Source of the DNA: Chitinophaga pinensis
GTDB taxonomy: Bacteria; Bacteroidota; Bacteroidia; Chitinophagales; Chitinophagaceae
Assembly (NCBI GenBank): GCA_945876095.1
Contig: CAMCMP010000004.1
Location: 62,001 to 126,000 of the forward strand
Direction: 5' to 3'
DNA: 64,000 bases
The notes beneath the pieces were generated by a model, which saw nothing but the letters and a program-made list of their open reading frames with translations, searched no databases and was not told the DNA's origin. Position numbers and translations under genes: made by a program. Shown here one piece after another: positions 15,768-26,700 of the stretch; within the stretch, counting starts at the first letter, position 1, and every line of letters begins with the position of its first letter.

Positions 15768-17924
15768 TTATTTTAGCATTAAAGGATTTACAGGTTTTTC
15801 TAGTAAATGTTTGTAGATAAATTGAGTCTTTAAATTTTGAAAGTGCATTGCCTTATTTCCTGGCCATCCATGTCTACCTCCAGGATACACCATCATTTCA
15901 AAATCTTTTTTAGCATCTTGTAGTTTACTAATTAGCTGAAGGCTGTTTTGCATGTGTACATTGTCATCAATTTCGCCATGAACTATTTGCATCATTCCTT
16001 TGTATTGGTCAACATAATTCATCACATTACCTGTTTTGTATCCTTCTGGATTTTCTGATGGCAAGTCCATAAATCTTTCTGTATAGTGTGAATCGTATAA
16101 GGTCCAGTCAGTAACTGGGCCACCTACCAGAGCATGAGTAAATACTTCGGCTCCTTTTGTTAAAGCAAGCGCTCCCATATATCCACCATAACTAAATCCA
16201 GCGATACATATTTTTGTTGGATCGGCTTGTTTGTTTGCGATCAACCACTTTACCATCGTAGCATAATCTACTAACTCCCAATGCCCTAAATCACGGTGCA
16301 TATAATTGATCCCTGCTTTGCCAAAGTGACCACTGGCACGATGATCCATTACTACTTGAATTAGACCCTCTTTTGCGTACCATTGTTGTGCACCGGTCAA
16401 TGTCCAACTATCCCAACAAGTGCCTGCATCTGGCCCACCATAAATTGAAATAAGTACCGGATACTTTTTGGTTGGATCCATGTTAATTGGCCAAGTTACC
16501 TTCATTGGTAAATCAAATAAACCATCGTCACTTTTTACACGAAGGAAATCTGTTTTTGCAATATTGTTATCACTAAAGCCAGAAGCTTTACTATCACCCA
16601 ACTCTTTGATAACTTTCCCCTGATTATTTACTAAGGCCATTCTTTCGGGTGTTGCTGAATTGCTATAAGTAGTAATAAAAAACGAAGCAGTAGGAGATAA
16701 GCTAATCAATGAATGGTTATAATCTCCAAAAGACAAACGTTGTAAGTTAGTACCATCCAACCGTACACTATAATAATCTTTACGAGCAGTATTCTCTTTT
16801 CCTCTTGCTGAAAAATAAACCAATTGATTGCTTTCATCTATAAATTCTATTTTGTTAACGGTGAAATTTCCTGTTGTAATTTGATTGATTAGTTTACCAT
16901 TCATATTATAGTAATACAAATGCTTCCAACCAGTTTTGTCACTGCTTAAAACAAAACCCTTTCTATTTTTTAAAAATGAAATTCGTTCTCCATCATCCGT
17001 TAGTTTAACCCATGTCTTCTGTTCTTCCAAATAAAATTCTTTTATATTTCCTGTTGCTGGATTTACCTCATAAATTTTTAATTGATCTTGGCTTCTAGGC
17101 GCCCATTGAACAAGTAATGAGCTTCCATCGGGCTTCCAATAAGGCATTCCAAAATATTGATCTTGCTTTTCGTTTATTTTTGTCCATACTGCTGCACCAC
17201 CATTTGGACTGACGATACCAATTTTCACTAAAGGATTTGGATCGCCCACTTTTGGATAATGTGTATATTCTACTTCGCCATGCAACCCTTTTGCATTCGT
17301 GATTACAAACAGGGGCACCTTGGTATCATCGCTTCTGAAAAATGCAATTTTTTTACTATCAGGGCTCCACCAATAAGAACGGTATTGGCTACTTCTTCCT
17401 AATATTTCTTCCATATATACCCAACTTGCATAACCGTTTAAAATTAATTTACTGCCGTCGTTGGTTAGACGATTTAATTTTTTAGAATTTATTTCAATTG
17501 TATACAGATCATTATTTTTAGTAAAGGCTACATATTTACCATCTGGACTAATCGTAGCATTTGATTTTTTTTCTTTATCGTTGGTTAGCTGAAGTTCTTT
17601 CCCATTGCGGTTCAAAAACAAATTCCCTTCTTTTGTGAGAATAGTACCCTTTGAACCATCGATGGATTTTGTTGGTATACTTTCATCTACTGTTGCTATT
17701 TCTTCTCCTGTGCGGGCATCTACTGTGAATCGGTTGCCCTTTCTTAATAAAATAAAATGTGTATCATCGATCCATTTATTAAATACGGGAAGCGGTTGGA
17801 CGATGCCATTGAAATTGTTTTTGAAGTATTGGTCGTTGGTAAGCTCTTTTTTTTGTGCTTGAGTACAAAGACTGACTATTGTTAATACAAAAAATAAGTT
17901 TACATATTTTAATCTCGAAAGCAT
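15768..17924 (-). CDS. S9 family peptidase, dipeptidyl-peptidase IV-like
   Basis: The 718-residue protein has a signal peptide (to about residue 23, CTQAQ), an N-terminal beta-propeller with DPP-IV signs (NGYASWVYMEEILGRSSQYRSYWWSPDSKKIAFFR, including the EE pair of the substrate N-terminus pocket), and a C-terminal alpha/beta-hydrolase. The catalytic residues are Ser578 (GFSYGGYMG), Asp653 or 654 (GEIDDNVH) and His685 (GGRHGW). It should cut X-Pro/Ala dipeptides from peptides in the periplasm. It is alone in its transcription unit. Confidence 0.93.
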   Translation of the reverse strand: MLSRLKYVNLFFVLTIVSLCTQAQKKELTNDQYFKNNFNGIVQPLPVFNKWIDDTHFILLRKGNRFTVDARTGEEIATVDESIPTKSIDGSKGTILTKEGNLFLNRNGKELQLTNDKEKKSNATISPDGKYVAFTKNNDLYTIEINSKKLNRLTNDGSKLILNGYASWVYMEEILGRSSQYRSYWWSPDSKKIAFFRSDDTKVPLFVITNAKGLHGEVEYTHYPKVGDPNPLVKIGIVSPNGGAAVWTKINEKQDQYFGMPYWKPDGSSLLVQWAPRSQDQLKIYEVNPATGNIKEFYLEEQKTWVKLTDDGERISFLKNRKGFVLSSDKTGWKHLYYYNMNGKLINQITTGNFTVNKIEFIDESNQLVYFSARGKENTARKDYYSVRLDGTNLQRLSFGDYNHSLISLSPTASFFITTYSNSATPERMALVNNQGKVIKELGDSKASGFSDNNIAKTDFLRVKSDDGLFDLPMKVTWPINMDPTKKYPVLISIYGGPDAGTCWDSWTLTGAQQWYAKEGLIQVVMDHRASGHFGKAGINYMHRDLGHWELVDYATMVKWLIANKQADPTKICIAGFSYGGYMGALALTKGAEVFTHALVGGPVTDWTLYDSHYTERFMDLPSENPEGYKTGNVMNYVDQYKGMMQIVHGEIDDNVHMQNSLQLISKLQDAKKDFEMMVYPGGRHGWPGNKAMHFQNLKTQFIYKHLLEKPVNPLMLK

Positions 17925-18005
17925 ATAGGATTATATTTATTAATGAAGAACTAAGGTAGTTTTTTTGATTGAAATTTGAACACGAAATGGATAGATGGTA
18001 AAGCT

Positions 18006-18037
18006 AAAAAAATCCCATCAAGTATTTCTTGATGGGA
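18006..18037 (-). terminator. Rho-independent terminator of lysS
   Basis: Arms TCCCATCAAG (18013-18022) and CTTGATGGGA (18028-18037) form a perfect 10-base stem with a five-base loop; on the minus strand it is followed by seven T (18012-18006). It lies 26 bases after the lysS stop. Confidence 0.9.
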
Positions 18038-18062
18038 AGCTATAAAAAAAGTTTAATGCTAA

Positions 18063-19604
18063 TTATTCAAAATTTTCAGGACGCATCATAGGAAAAAGCA
18101 ATACATCTTGAATGGAGTGTTGGTTGGTTAATAACATTGCAATTCTATCAATTCCAAATCCAATTCCGCTGGTAGGAGGCATGCCGTATTCTAATGCTCT
18201 TAAAAAATCATGATCTATGAACATCGCTTCATCGTCACCGCGTTCCATGAGTTTTACTTGTTCTTCAAATCGCGCGCGTTGTTCTAATGGATCATTCAAT
18301 TCAGAATAGGCGTTGGCAATTTCTTTTCCATTGCACATTAATTCAAAACGCTCTACCAAACCAGGTTTGCTACGATGTTTTTTGGTAAGCGGACTCATTT
18401 CTATTGGATAGTCAGTGATAAAAGTTGGTTGAATGTAATTTCCCTCGCATTTAGAACCAAAAATTTCATCGATTAATTTTCCTTTGCCCCACTTCGCATC
18501 AGCATGTATGCCTAATTTTTTGCACACTTCACGTATACCATCCTCCTCCATTTCGCTGATATCGAATCCAGTGAATTCAGCAATAGAATCATACATGGAG
18601 ATTCTTTTATAAGGAGCTTTGAAATTAATTTCTTTATCTCCCACTACAACGCTTGAACTGCCGTTGGTAGCCAATGCAGCTTTCTCTAATAGTTGTTCGG
18701 TGGTTTCCATCATCCACTCGTAATCTTTATAAGCTACGTAAAATTCTAATACGGTGAATTCAGGATTATGGGTTCTATCCATTCCTTCATTGCGAAAATT
18801 TCTACTAAATTCATACACCCATTCAAAGCCTCCAACAATCAATCTTTTTAAATAGAGTTCATTGGCAATACGCATATACATTGATACATCTAGGGCATTG
18901 TGGTGCGTATTAAATGGTCTAGCAGCAGCACCTCCTGGAATACTTTGTAATACTGGAGTGTCTACTTCTAGGGCACCTCGTTCATTTAAAAATTCCCTAA
19001 TAGCATTCACCATCTTAGTGCGCTTAATGAAGGTTTCTTTAACTCCTGGGTTAACTATCAAATCGGCATAGCGCTGACGATAGCGAAATTCGGGATCGGT
19101 TACTTCATCAAATGATTCTCCGTCTTTTTCTTTTACAATCGGAAGCGGACGAAGTGATTTAGTGAGTATTGTAAAACTTTTTACATGAATAGAGGTTTCT
19201 CCAGTTTTGGTAGTAAATACATACCCTTTGATTCCAATGATGTCGCCAATATCTAGTAATTTTTTCCAAACGATTTGGTACAAGGTTTTGTCTTCATCTG
19301 GGCAAATGTCATCTTGTTTTATATAAAACTGTATTTTGCCAACTCCATCTTGTAATACGGCAAAGTTTGCCTTGCCCATATCTCGCACACTCATTATACG
19401 GCCTGCAATACATACGTCGGCAAATAATTTATGGTCTTCCTCCTTGGTTTCAGGTGAATCTCCTTTATAATTCTCCTTGATATAAACCGAAGTGGTATTT
19501 ACTGGAAAAAGAGGCGCAGGATAGGCGTCAATCCCTAAATTGTTTAGCTCTGTTAATTTTTGTCTGCGAATAATCTCTTGTTCGGATAAATGATGTGTAC
19601 TCAT
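18063..19604 (-). CDS. lysS: Lysyl-tRNA synthetase, class II
   Basis: LysS charges tRNA-Lys. I start it at ATG 19604 (MSTHHLSEQEIIRRQKL, 513 residues), since the 19 residues before it in the longer frame look non-conserved. The N-terminal OB-fold anticodon domain (about 60-160, VCIAGRIMSVRDMGKANFAVLQD) is followed by the class II core: motif 2 YEFSRNFRNEGMDRTHNPEFTVLEFY and motif 3 GIGFGIDRIAMLLTN near the C-terminus. It is single-copy here and has its own strong terminator. Confidence 0.95.
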   Translation of the reverse strand: MSTHHLSEQEIIRRQKLTELNNLGIDAYPAPLFPVNTTSVYIKENYKGDSPETKEEDHKLFADVCIAGRIMSVRDMGKANFAVLQDGVGKIQFYIKQDDICPDEDKTLYQIVWKKLLDIGDIIGIKGYVFTTKTGETSIHVKSFTILTKSLRPLPIVKEKDGESFDEVTDPEFRYRQRYADLIVNPGVKETFIKRTKMVNAIREFLNERGALEVDTPVLQSIPGGAAARPFNTHHNALDVSMYMRIANELYLKRLIVGGFEWVYEFSRNFRNEGMDRTHNPEFTVLEFYVAYKDYEWMMETTEQLLEKAALATNGSSSVVVGDKEINFKAPYKRISMYDSIAEFTGFDISEMEEDGIREVCKKLGIHADAKWGKGKLIDEIFGSKCEGNYIQPTFITDYPIEMSPLTKKHRSKPGLVERFELMCNGKEIANAYSELNDPLEQRARFEEQVKLMERGDDEAMFIDHDFLRALEYGMPPTSGIGFGIDRIAMLLTNQHSIQDVLLFPMMRPENFE

Positions 19605-19774
19605 ACTGCTACTGAAAATTTTTGCGAAGATACCATATGCAACCGATTCTTCAATAACCATCGACAGGTTAACTGATATCTATATTTTGAAGCTTTTAAT
19701 ATTGATAAATTTTGTTTCTACCTAATCATTTCGGCTATTTAAGCTTCCATTTTGAAATAGTTGATGATAAAATT

Positions 19775-20098
19775 CTACCATTTTTCTTCCTCTGTAAAAC
19801 TATCATTGGATGGACGATAAAGTTTACGTGATTTTATTTTTTGTAATTGCCGTTCAATGATCAGTTCAGCAATGATTTTGCTTGCATCTTCTTTTGGCGG
19901 CTGCTGTAACAATTGCTTTAATTTGGCTTCACTGATATCGATTCGATAAAGCAACATAATTAATTTTTGAAAATCCTTTTGAATAAGCACATTCAAGTAT
20001 TCGCTCAGTCGAATTTGTAATTCGTCGAGAGAGATTTCATTTGGTAAAAGTATTGCCAAATTTTTATTGATCTCTTTTACTAGCTCCTCGTTTTTCAT
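19775..20098 (-). CDS. Conserved small helical protein of unknown function
   Basis: The 107-residue protein is almost all helix, with heptad-like Leu/Ile spacing (MKNEELVKEINKNLAILLPNEISLDELQIRLSEYLNVLI), no signal peptide and no known catalytic motif. The ending NDSFTEEEKW is charged. I recall short Bacteroidota proteins of this kind but cannot name a family. It sits alone between lysS and the TIGR02757 gene, on the lysS strand. Confidence 0.55.
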   Translation of the reverse strand: MKNEELVKEINKNLAILLPNEISLDELQIRLSEYLNVLIQKDFQKLIMLLYRIDISEAKLKQLLQQPPKEDASKIIAELIIERQLQKIKSRKLYRPSNDSFTEEEKW

Positions 20099-20381
20099 TT
20101 TAACCTGCTTAATTTACCATTCATTATTTTCCATTCAGCCTAATCCAAATAATTCGAAATTTCAATTGAAAGAATCTGCTTTATCTAATTTACGCAAATA
20201 GTTAGTAAGTTATATTTACCAGCTAATTTATTAAACTGATTTCTTTTTGTGTTTCAACAGTTTGTTTTCCTCACTTTTGTTAGATATCCTAAAATATTCC
20301 CAATAGTTAATTAAATAACTAAATATTTAATAACTTGATGCGGTCAATTAAGGTTATAAAAATAATATAAAAAGAAGATGA

Positions 20382-21149
20382 ATGATGTCGAATGATGAAA
20401 TCAAAGATTTTTTAAACTTTAAGGTGGAAGAGTTCAATAAGCCAGCATTCATCGATTTAGATCCTATTAGTATACCGCATCAGTTCAATACCAAAGAGGA
20501 TATTGAAATTTCCGCATTTCTTGCTGCAACAATATCATGGGGTAACCGAAAAGCTATTTTAAATGCCGCCAATCAGATGATGCTTCTATTGGGACAGAGT
20601 CCGTATGACTTTGTGACGAGTGCAAATAAAAAACAAATAATTAGAGCTTCCGAGTTCTATTACCGCACATTTAATGGCACTGATTTTACCTATTTTATTC
20701 ATTCCCTAAGAAACATTTATCAAAATCATGGTGGACTTGAAAATATATTTAATAAATTATCCAAGCGATATACCCTTCAAGAAACAATAGGGCATTTTAA
20801 AGAGCTTTTTTTTGAATTACCGCATGAGATAAGAACAGTAAAGCACGTTTCTGACCCAACGAATGGGTCTGCTGCAAAGAGAATTAATATGATGTTGAGG
20901 TGGCTAGTGAGAGATGATAACAAGGGGGTAGATTTTGGATTGTGGAAGCATATATCCCCATCAAGATTATCATGCCCGCTAGACGTTCATTCTGGCAATA
21001 CGGCAAGAAAACTTGGAATACTATCTCGAAATCAGAATGACGCAAAGGCTGTAATTGAGTTGGATAAAGTGTTGTCAAATTTTGATCCACTAGATCCCGT
21101 TAAATATGACTTTGCGTTGTTTGGCTTAGGAGTAATTGAGAAATTTTAA
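20382..21149 (+). CDS. TIGR02757 (DUF2400) family protein
   Basis: The 255-residue protein shows family features: PISIPHQFNTKEDIEISAFLAATISWGNRKAI, then FYYRTFNGTDFTYFIHSLR, the KRINMMLRWLVRDDNKGVDFGLWK core, and LSCPLDVHSGNTARKLGIL, then FDPLDPVKYDFALFGLGV at the end. The fold resembles the helix-hairpin-helix DNA-glycosylase type, so an activity on nucleic acid has been suggested, but no function is proven. Two adjacent ATGs (20382 and 20385) both could serve as start. Confidence 0.9.
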   Translation: MMSNDEIKDFLNFKVEEFNKPAFIDLDPISIPHQFNTKEDIEISAFLAATISWGNRKAILNAANQMMLLLGQSPYDFVTSANKKQIIRASEFYYRTFNGTDFTYFIHSLRNIYQNHGGLENIFNKLSKRYTLQETIGHFKELFFELPHEIRTVKHVSDPTNGSAAKRINMMLRWLVRDDNKGVDFGLWKHISPSRLSCPLDVHSGNTARKLGILSRNQNDAKAVIELDKVLSNFDPLDPVKYDFALFGLGVIEKF

Positions 21150-21276
21150 CCAATTTTAGATTCTTGGAAGGCTTCCTTCATGCAAGTTATTTTCTTCACC
21201 AAATAGATAATATCTTTTGTTTGTGGATGGAAGGATAATAATACGTTCACGAGATCAATAACTCCGTCTTACTTTT

Positions 21277-21557
21277 TAGTAAAATAAAAGTTAGTTATAT
21301 ATACTTGATAATTCCTTTGGAATAGAGTGCTTTTACTTTTTTGCCTTGATGCAAAAAAGTAACAAAAAAAATCAAGCCTGCGAATAAAAAGGCTGAAATT
21401 TGAATTGTCAGCCTAAAATCAAGGAACTCGCCGGTAGAGTATGTTTCTTTAAAGGGTCTGCCGGCTCAGACAGCCTTGATTTTTTAACGGCTGATAATTC
21501 AAATTTCTAGCACTTTTTATTCGAGGGCGTCGCAGAACTTGCGTTTACTACTTTTTG
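21277..21557 (+). repeat. Interspersed repeat, copy B, with a larger interior
   Basis: The left module (21277 to about 21375) and right module (about 21476-21557) match copy A; between them is about 100 bases of different DNA. Within the interior, 21391-21422 is close to the reverse complement of 21476-21511 (GAAATTTGAATTGTCAGCC against GAAATTTGAATTATCAGCC), giving a long imperfect hairpin. Ends TAGTAAAATAAAAGTTAG and GCGTTTACTACTTTTTG. Confidence 0.85.
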
Positions 21558-21635
21558 AGTATCGACCAATTAAAGTAAAAAATAGCAAGCTCAATCACAT
21601 CAAAATATATTGATAACCACAGTTCAATGTTACAC

Positions 21636-21666
21636 AAAAAAGCCGCCCCTCAATTGAGGGGCGGCT
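21636..21666 (-). terminator. Strong terminator of the SusCD locus
   Basis: A perfect 26-bp palindrome (arms AGCCGCCCCTCAA and TTGAGGGGCGGCT, 21641-21666), followed on the minus strand by a T-run (complement of 21641-21636). It lies 25 bases after the small lipoprotein gene. The GC-rich stem in AT-rich DNA is very clear. Confidence 0.92.
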
Positions 21667-21690
21667 ATAAAAGAGTAGTAATATGCTAAA

Positions 21691-22203
21691 TTATAGTTGA
21701 GAAATCCTTAAACCAACTTTGGCATAATTTACACTAGCTTTTGTAGTTGCATTGTTAACCAATTCCAAAACCAAATCTCCCGGAGTTGATGAAGACACTC
21801 CAGGATTAAGTATTTGAATCGTTACTGTTCCAAAGCTACTATTAGCAGGAATGGTTCCAGTGCCTGTGGTAGCAGTATAATGCGTACCAGCAACGGCAGT
21901 AGTTTCGCTTGCTGTTACAATAAAGTTAAAATTAATAGGTGAGTTGCTCTGAGCACCTACCAAATTTACGCGCAACGTTACATTACCAGTAGCCCTTGTT
22001 AAAGCAGGCTGACTAGTTGGTGTAGCGGCATTAAAAGTTGGTACGCGGGTCATCATCGGATAGGTACGACCTGCAGCATTTGCATTCCATGAAGCGGCAT
22101 CAAATTCAACAACTGAACTAGTAAATACGGTAAGTTCGTTCTTAACGCAACCAGTCAGGAACAAGATGCACAACAATATGGAGGATGTGAGTATTTTTTT
22201 CAT
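21691..22203 (-). CDS. Small surface lipoprotein, DUF4843-like
   Basis: The 170-residue protein begins with a lipoprotein signal (MKKILTSSILLCILFLTGC, lipobox FLTGC at residue 19). The mature part has a Calx-beta/DUF4843-like beta-sandwich pattern (VTLRVNLVGAQSNSPINFNFIV, ETTAVAGTHYTATTGTGTIPANSSFGTVTIQIL). It follows SusD by 11 bases and is last before the strong terminator, so it is very likely an accessory outer-membrane lipoprotein of the SusCD importer. Family assignment is likely, substrate is unknown. Confidence 0.78.
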   Translation of the reverse strand: MKKILTSSILLCILFLTGCVKNELTVFTSSVVEFDAASWNANAAGRTYPMMTRVPTFNAATPTSQPALTRATGNVTLRVNLVGAQSNSPINFNFIVTASETTAVAGTHYTATTGTGTIPANSSFGTVTIQILNPGVSSSTPGDLVLELVNNATTKASVNYAKVGLRISQL

Positions 22204-22214
22204 GTTTCTATATT

Positions 22215-23771
22215 TTAATATCCAACATTTTGTTTCAAATTCGGGTTTCCATCAATTTCACTTTGTGGAAGTGGAGGAAGAATACGGATATCTGTAAATG
22301 CCACGTTATTATAATGTGGTCCTTTTATCAAATCCCTACCCAAACGCTTCATGTCAAAGAAACGGTGTCCTTCAAAGGCAAATTCAATTCTGCGTTGACG
22401 CAAAATCTCTTCCAACAATTGCGATTGTGTCATGGCGTTATCATCAGTTTCTTGGGCAGAGCCAGCATAGTCTGTATACCTTCTGCTTTTAATTACTTTT
22501 AAATCGGCTAAAGCACCCGCCAGATTCAATACCGAAGAACCAGCAGTAGCTTGTGCTTCAGCACGGTTCAATACCGCTTCAGAAATGCGCAATACAGGAA
22601 CGTTGTCCAAATTGATGGTACCATTTTTTCCAATGTACTTGGTACACTCCACTTTAATATTACCTCTACCGGCAGTACCTGGTTCAAACAAAAGGTTACG
22701 AACATCGGTAGATCTAGAAGCAACAGTATGGTTCAAAGCAAACACTGAGGTAGTGTTACCACCTGTTAGTGTAATACCTAAGTCATTCAACATACTAATA
22801 GTTGGAACAACATCACCAAATCCGCCAGTACTTGCTTGGTTACCTGGAGTAACTAAGGTAGTAAAGGAAGTTTGTAATGATTCGTTTACACCAATATTTT
22901 CTGCTGGAGTTGCAAAACGGATTTGGAATAAAGTTTCACCATGGGTTTCGCCTCTCCACTGAGTTACATAATTAGCTGTAGTAGTTAATTTGCTACTGGC
23001 CAAGGTAATTACGGCATCAGACCATTTTTTAGATTCAGTATAGTTTTTGCTATACAAGTAAACGCGAGACAATAAAGCTTGTGCAGCTGCTTTATTTGCA
23101 AGGTTTGCACCTAATCCTGGGAATGTCAATTTAGCTTCAGAAGCAAGCAGGTCTTTTACAATCTGCGCATATATATCGGCCAAAGGAGCTCTGGAAGGCT
23201 TCCAAGCCAAGGCGTCAGTAGAAGTAGCAATACCTGTGATGGTTAGTGGAACACCGCCTTTATCATTAGCAGCTACTTCTGCACCAGGAATATAACTATA
23301 TACCTCTGCAAGGTTAAAATAAAACAAACCCCTTAAGAATAACAATTGCCCGGTCCAACGGTCCAAATCTGCTTGAACAGGTGTTGGAGTAATACCACCC
23401 GTATTAATTGCAGCAATGGTATTATTGATTTGGTTGATGGATGCATAGGCACCAGACCATATTGAGGTGGTAAAATGTGCACCTTGCACATTGTTTGCTT
23501 CATTTAATAACCTTCCTGATTTGTTGGTTGCAAAACCATTGTCAGCCAATACCTCTGGGATTGCTATCAAATCTCTACCATATAAACGGGCAGATTTATA
23601 GGAAGAATAAATAGAAGCGATAGATGCATCAATGGCATCTTTTGAAGAAAGCGCGGTGGTGGCTTCTATGGATTGCCTTGGTGAAATCTCCAATTGTTTT
23701 TTGCAACTGGAAAAAACAAACAGCAAGGAAGCAAGTGCCAATCCTGTTTTAAATATTATTTTATTATTCAT
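22215..23771 (-). CDS. SusD/RagB-family nutrient-binding lipoprotein
   Basis: The 518-residue protein has a lipobox (FSSC, about residue 23), then KKQLEISPRQSIEATTALSSKDAIDASIASIYSSYKS, TPR-type helices around RGLFYFNLAEVYSYIPGAEVAANDKGGVPL, and the SusD C-terminal end QLLEEILRQRRIEFAFEGHRFFDMKRLGRDLIKG. It acts as a lid on SusC and binds the incoming substrate at the cell surface. It lies 25 bases after SusC. The substrate is not predictable from the sequence. Confidence 0.95.
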   Translation of the reverse strand: MNNKIIFKTGLALASLLFVFSSCKKQLEISPRQSIEATTALSSKDAIDASIASIYSSYKSARLYGRDLIAIPEVLADNGFATNKSGRLLNEANNVQGAHFTTSIWSGAYASINQINNTIAAINTGGITPTPVQADLDRWTGQLLFLRGLFYFNLAEVYSYIPGAEVAANDKGGVPLTITGIATSTDALAWKPSRAPLADIYAQIVKDLLASEAKLTFPGLGANLANKAAAQALLSRVYLYSKNYTESKKWSDAVITLASSKLTTTANYVTQWRGETHGETLFQIRFATPAENIGVNESLQTSFTTLVTPGNQASTGGFGDVVPTISMLNDLGITLTGGNTTSVFALNHTVASRSTDVRNLLFEPGTAGRGNIKVECTKYIGKNGTINLDNVPVLRISEAVLNRAEAQATAGSSVLNLAGALADLKVIKSRRYTDYAGSAQETDDNAMTQSQLLEEILRQRRIEFAFEGHRFFDMKRLGRDLIKGPHYNNVAFTDIRILPPLPQSEIDGNPNLKQNVGY

Positions 23772-23796
23772 ATTTTATTCGTTTGTGTTGTTAATA

Positions 23797-26700
23797 TTAG
23801 AATCCAACTTGAACACCCACGGTGTAGTTCTTTGTTTGTGGAACAATACCGGTGGCTGTACCTACGAATTCAATGTCATAGCTAAACCAATCGCTTGCAG
23901 TCCAGAGGTTGGTACCTTGAACATAAAAACGTACACTGCTCAAACCACTTTTCTTCAAAATAGAAGGAGACAAGTTATAGTTAAGCGATACGTTTTTCAA
24001 ACGAACATAATTAGCCTTGAAGAAAGTTCTGGTTCCACTTTGAGCACCTGAACCTTTAGACTCTGTACCTGAGACGTGATAACGAGGAAAGAAAGTAATC
24101 TGTCCTGGGGTTGTCCACCTGTTATCATACGCTTCCTTTAAAACGTTGATACGAGCAATATTCTCCATCATGAAGTTAGCTTGTCCATCAGAACTATACC
24201 TGCCATATTCATATTGAAAGAAGAAATCAAGTGTGAAATTTTTGTAAGTAAGACTGTTTCTCAAACCACCTTGGTACAAAGGAATATTTTGAGGACCAAT
24301 AATTTTACGGTCTTTTGCCAAGACTTGGTAAGTTAAATTTCCTAAAGTATCGTACCACATTGGTCTTCCAGTGGCAGGGTTAACACCAGCAAATTGCTGG
24401 GTAAACAATACACCCAAAGGTTGGCCAACTTGAACAGAGTTGTCTCCAGGTAGAATTTTTAATCCACCATAGAGTTCTTGTACTTTGTTCTCATTGTATG
24501 CAAAGGTGAAGGCTGTATTCCAGCTAAATCCGCCTGGCTTGTTTGCCTTGATAAGATCACCACCCAAAGTTAATTCAATACCCTTGTTGGTTAATCTACC
24601 AACGTTAGAGGTGATGGAACTAAATCCAGTAGAGGTTTGAACTGGTTGAGAAATTAGCAAGTCTCTGGTTTCTTTATTATACACTTCTAAGCTACCAGTT
24701 ACACGGTTGCCAAATAAGCCAAAGTCAAGCCCCAAGTTGGTAGTAATGTTTCTTTCCCATTTCAATTTTGGGTTAGCCAACTGAGAATAAGAGATACCGG
24801 ATCCACCATTATAGATACCGCCACCACCATATAATCCAAGGGCGTCAAAGTTACCAATTTGGTCACCACCGGTACTACCGTAGCTAGCACGCAATTTTAG
24901 AGAACTGATGACTTTTGAATTTTTCAAGAAATTCTCTTGGTCAATATTCCATGCTCCAGAAACTCCACCAAAAATACCGTATTGGTTGCCAGCACCAAAT
25001 CTAGAAGAACCATCACGACGGAAAGTAAAGGCAATTAAATATTTTCTGTCAAAACCATAGTTAATTTTACCAAATCCACCGTTTCTGCGGAACCCAGTAA
25101 AAAACTCACCTACTGAAGCAGGAGTAGCGGCATTGTTCAATGAGGTAAACTGATAGGTTGGGAAACCTTGGCCATTGGCAGAGATACTTTCGTTATTTTC
25201 ACTTCTATATTCAAATCCAACCAATCCATCAACACGGTGTTTGGAACCAAATGTTTTGTTGAAATTCAAGGTTTGGTAAGTATTGATATTGGTATTCCAG
25301 TTGCTCTGAACGCTTACGTTTCCTTTAAAGTTAAATCCGTCTGGAGTTCTTGCGTCACGAACGTTTTTACCTTGAGTTAGACGATAGTCCATACCCACCA
25401 ATGTTTTAAAAGTCAACCAGTTGTTGATTTTATAATCCAAATTAACATTACCAACCATTTGGTTGGTACGCTGATAACCACTGTTAAGGTCGTTTACTTG
25501 AATAATGTTTTGGTTCAAAGTACCAATCAAGTTGGCAGGTGTTTGACCTGGAACACCATAATAAGTTCCATTAGGATTGTAAATTGGATTCACTGGAATT
25601 AAACCGGATGCAGAGAAAGCGGGGCTTCCTAAAAAAGAACCACTGACTGCAAACGGGTTATTCTGATTGAAAGTGCTCAAGTTTATAGATGCGCCCAGGG
25701 TTAAACGATCAGTTGCTTTGTTTTGAATATCAAAACGTGTTCCTGCCCGTTTAAAATCGGCCTTGGTAATATTGGCTTCCTGTGCAGAGTAGTTACTTGC
25801 AATACGGAAAGTAGTTTTATCGTTACCACCACTAGCACTCAACTCATAATTTTGTATTGAACCATTGCGGAATGCCGCATCTTGCCAGTCATAAGTAGGC
25901 AGGTGGGTAAGTCCGATAGTCAAAGCCTGTTCTTGGTTAAGTGATGCAGCATTCGGTACACGCAATTCATTTAACACGGTTTGCAAAACTGCCAAATTAT
26001 TCCATGGCAAATTGTTTGCATTTCCATAAGCCTCAGACCTCATCCTGAAATATTCGTTAGAATTAGACATTTCAAGTTTTTTCATCATTTGCACTGAACC
26101 CGCGTAAGCGTTGGCGATAAATTTGGTTTGTCCGGCTTTACCTTTTTTAGTGGTGATAATCACCACACCATTGGCAGCGTTAGAACCATAGATAGAAGCT
26201 GAAGCTGCATCTTTTAAGATATCAATTGATTCAATATCGTCTGGGTTTAAGAAAGCAAGTGGGTTGTTCTGGGTAAAGCTACCATCTGAACGGGTGTTGA
26301 TCTGAACACCATCCACAATGTAGAGTGGATCATTACCAGCTAAATAAGAGCCCTGACCACGGATACGCACGTTGATGGCGCCTCCTGGTAAACCATTGGC
26401 TGCTTGAACCAATACACCCGCAGCTTGACCTTGAAGGGCTTTATCTAAGGATGCGTTGGGACGGTTTTCAATTTGGGCAGCTTTGATTGAGGAAATAGCA
26501 CCAGATTCATCCCTTTTTTTACGGGTTTGATAACCTGTTACCACTACTTCTTCCAAAGGATCTACTTTTTTCTTAAGTGAAACAGTGTAAACGGATTGAC
26601 CGTTTAATGGAATTTCAATTTTTTCAGATCCTACATAGGATACAACAATTGCTTTCGTATTCTGGCCTACCTGAATAGAAAAAGATCCATCTGCCTTAGT

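Larger units (their letters stand above)
21150..21690. other. Non-coding gap with repeat copy B and a terminator
   Basis: No acceptable gene. It holds interspersed repeat copy B (21277-21557) and the SusCD-locus terminator (21636-21666). Confidence 0.7.

Noticed and set aside
23632..24051. Open frame of 139 codons across the SusC/SusD junction, antisense
   Set aside because: Both SusC and SusD are intact on the other strand.
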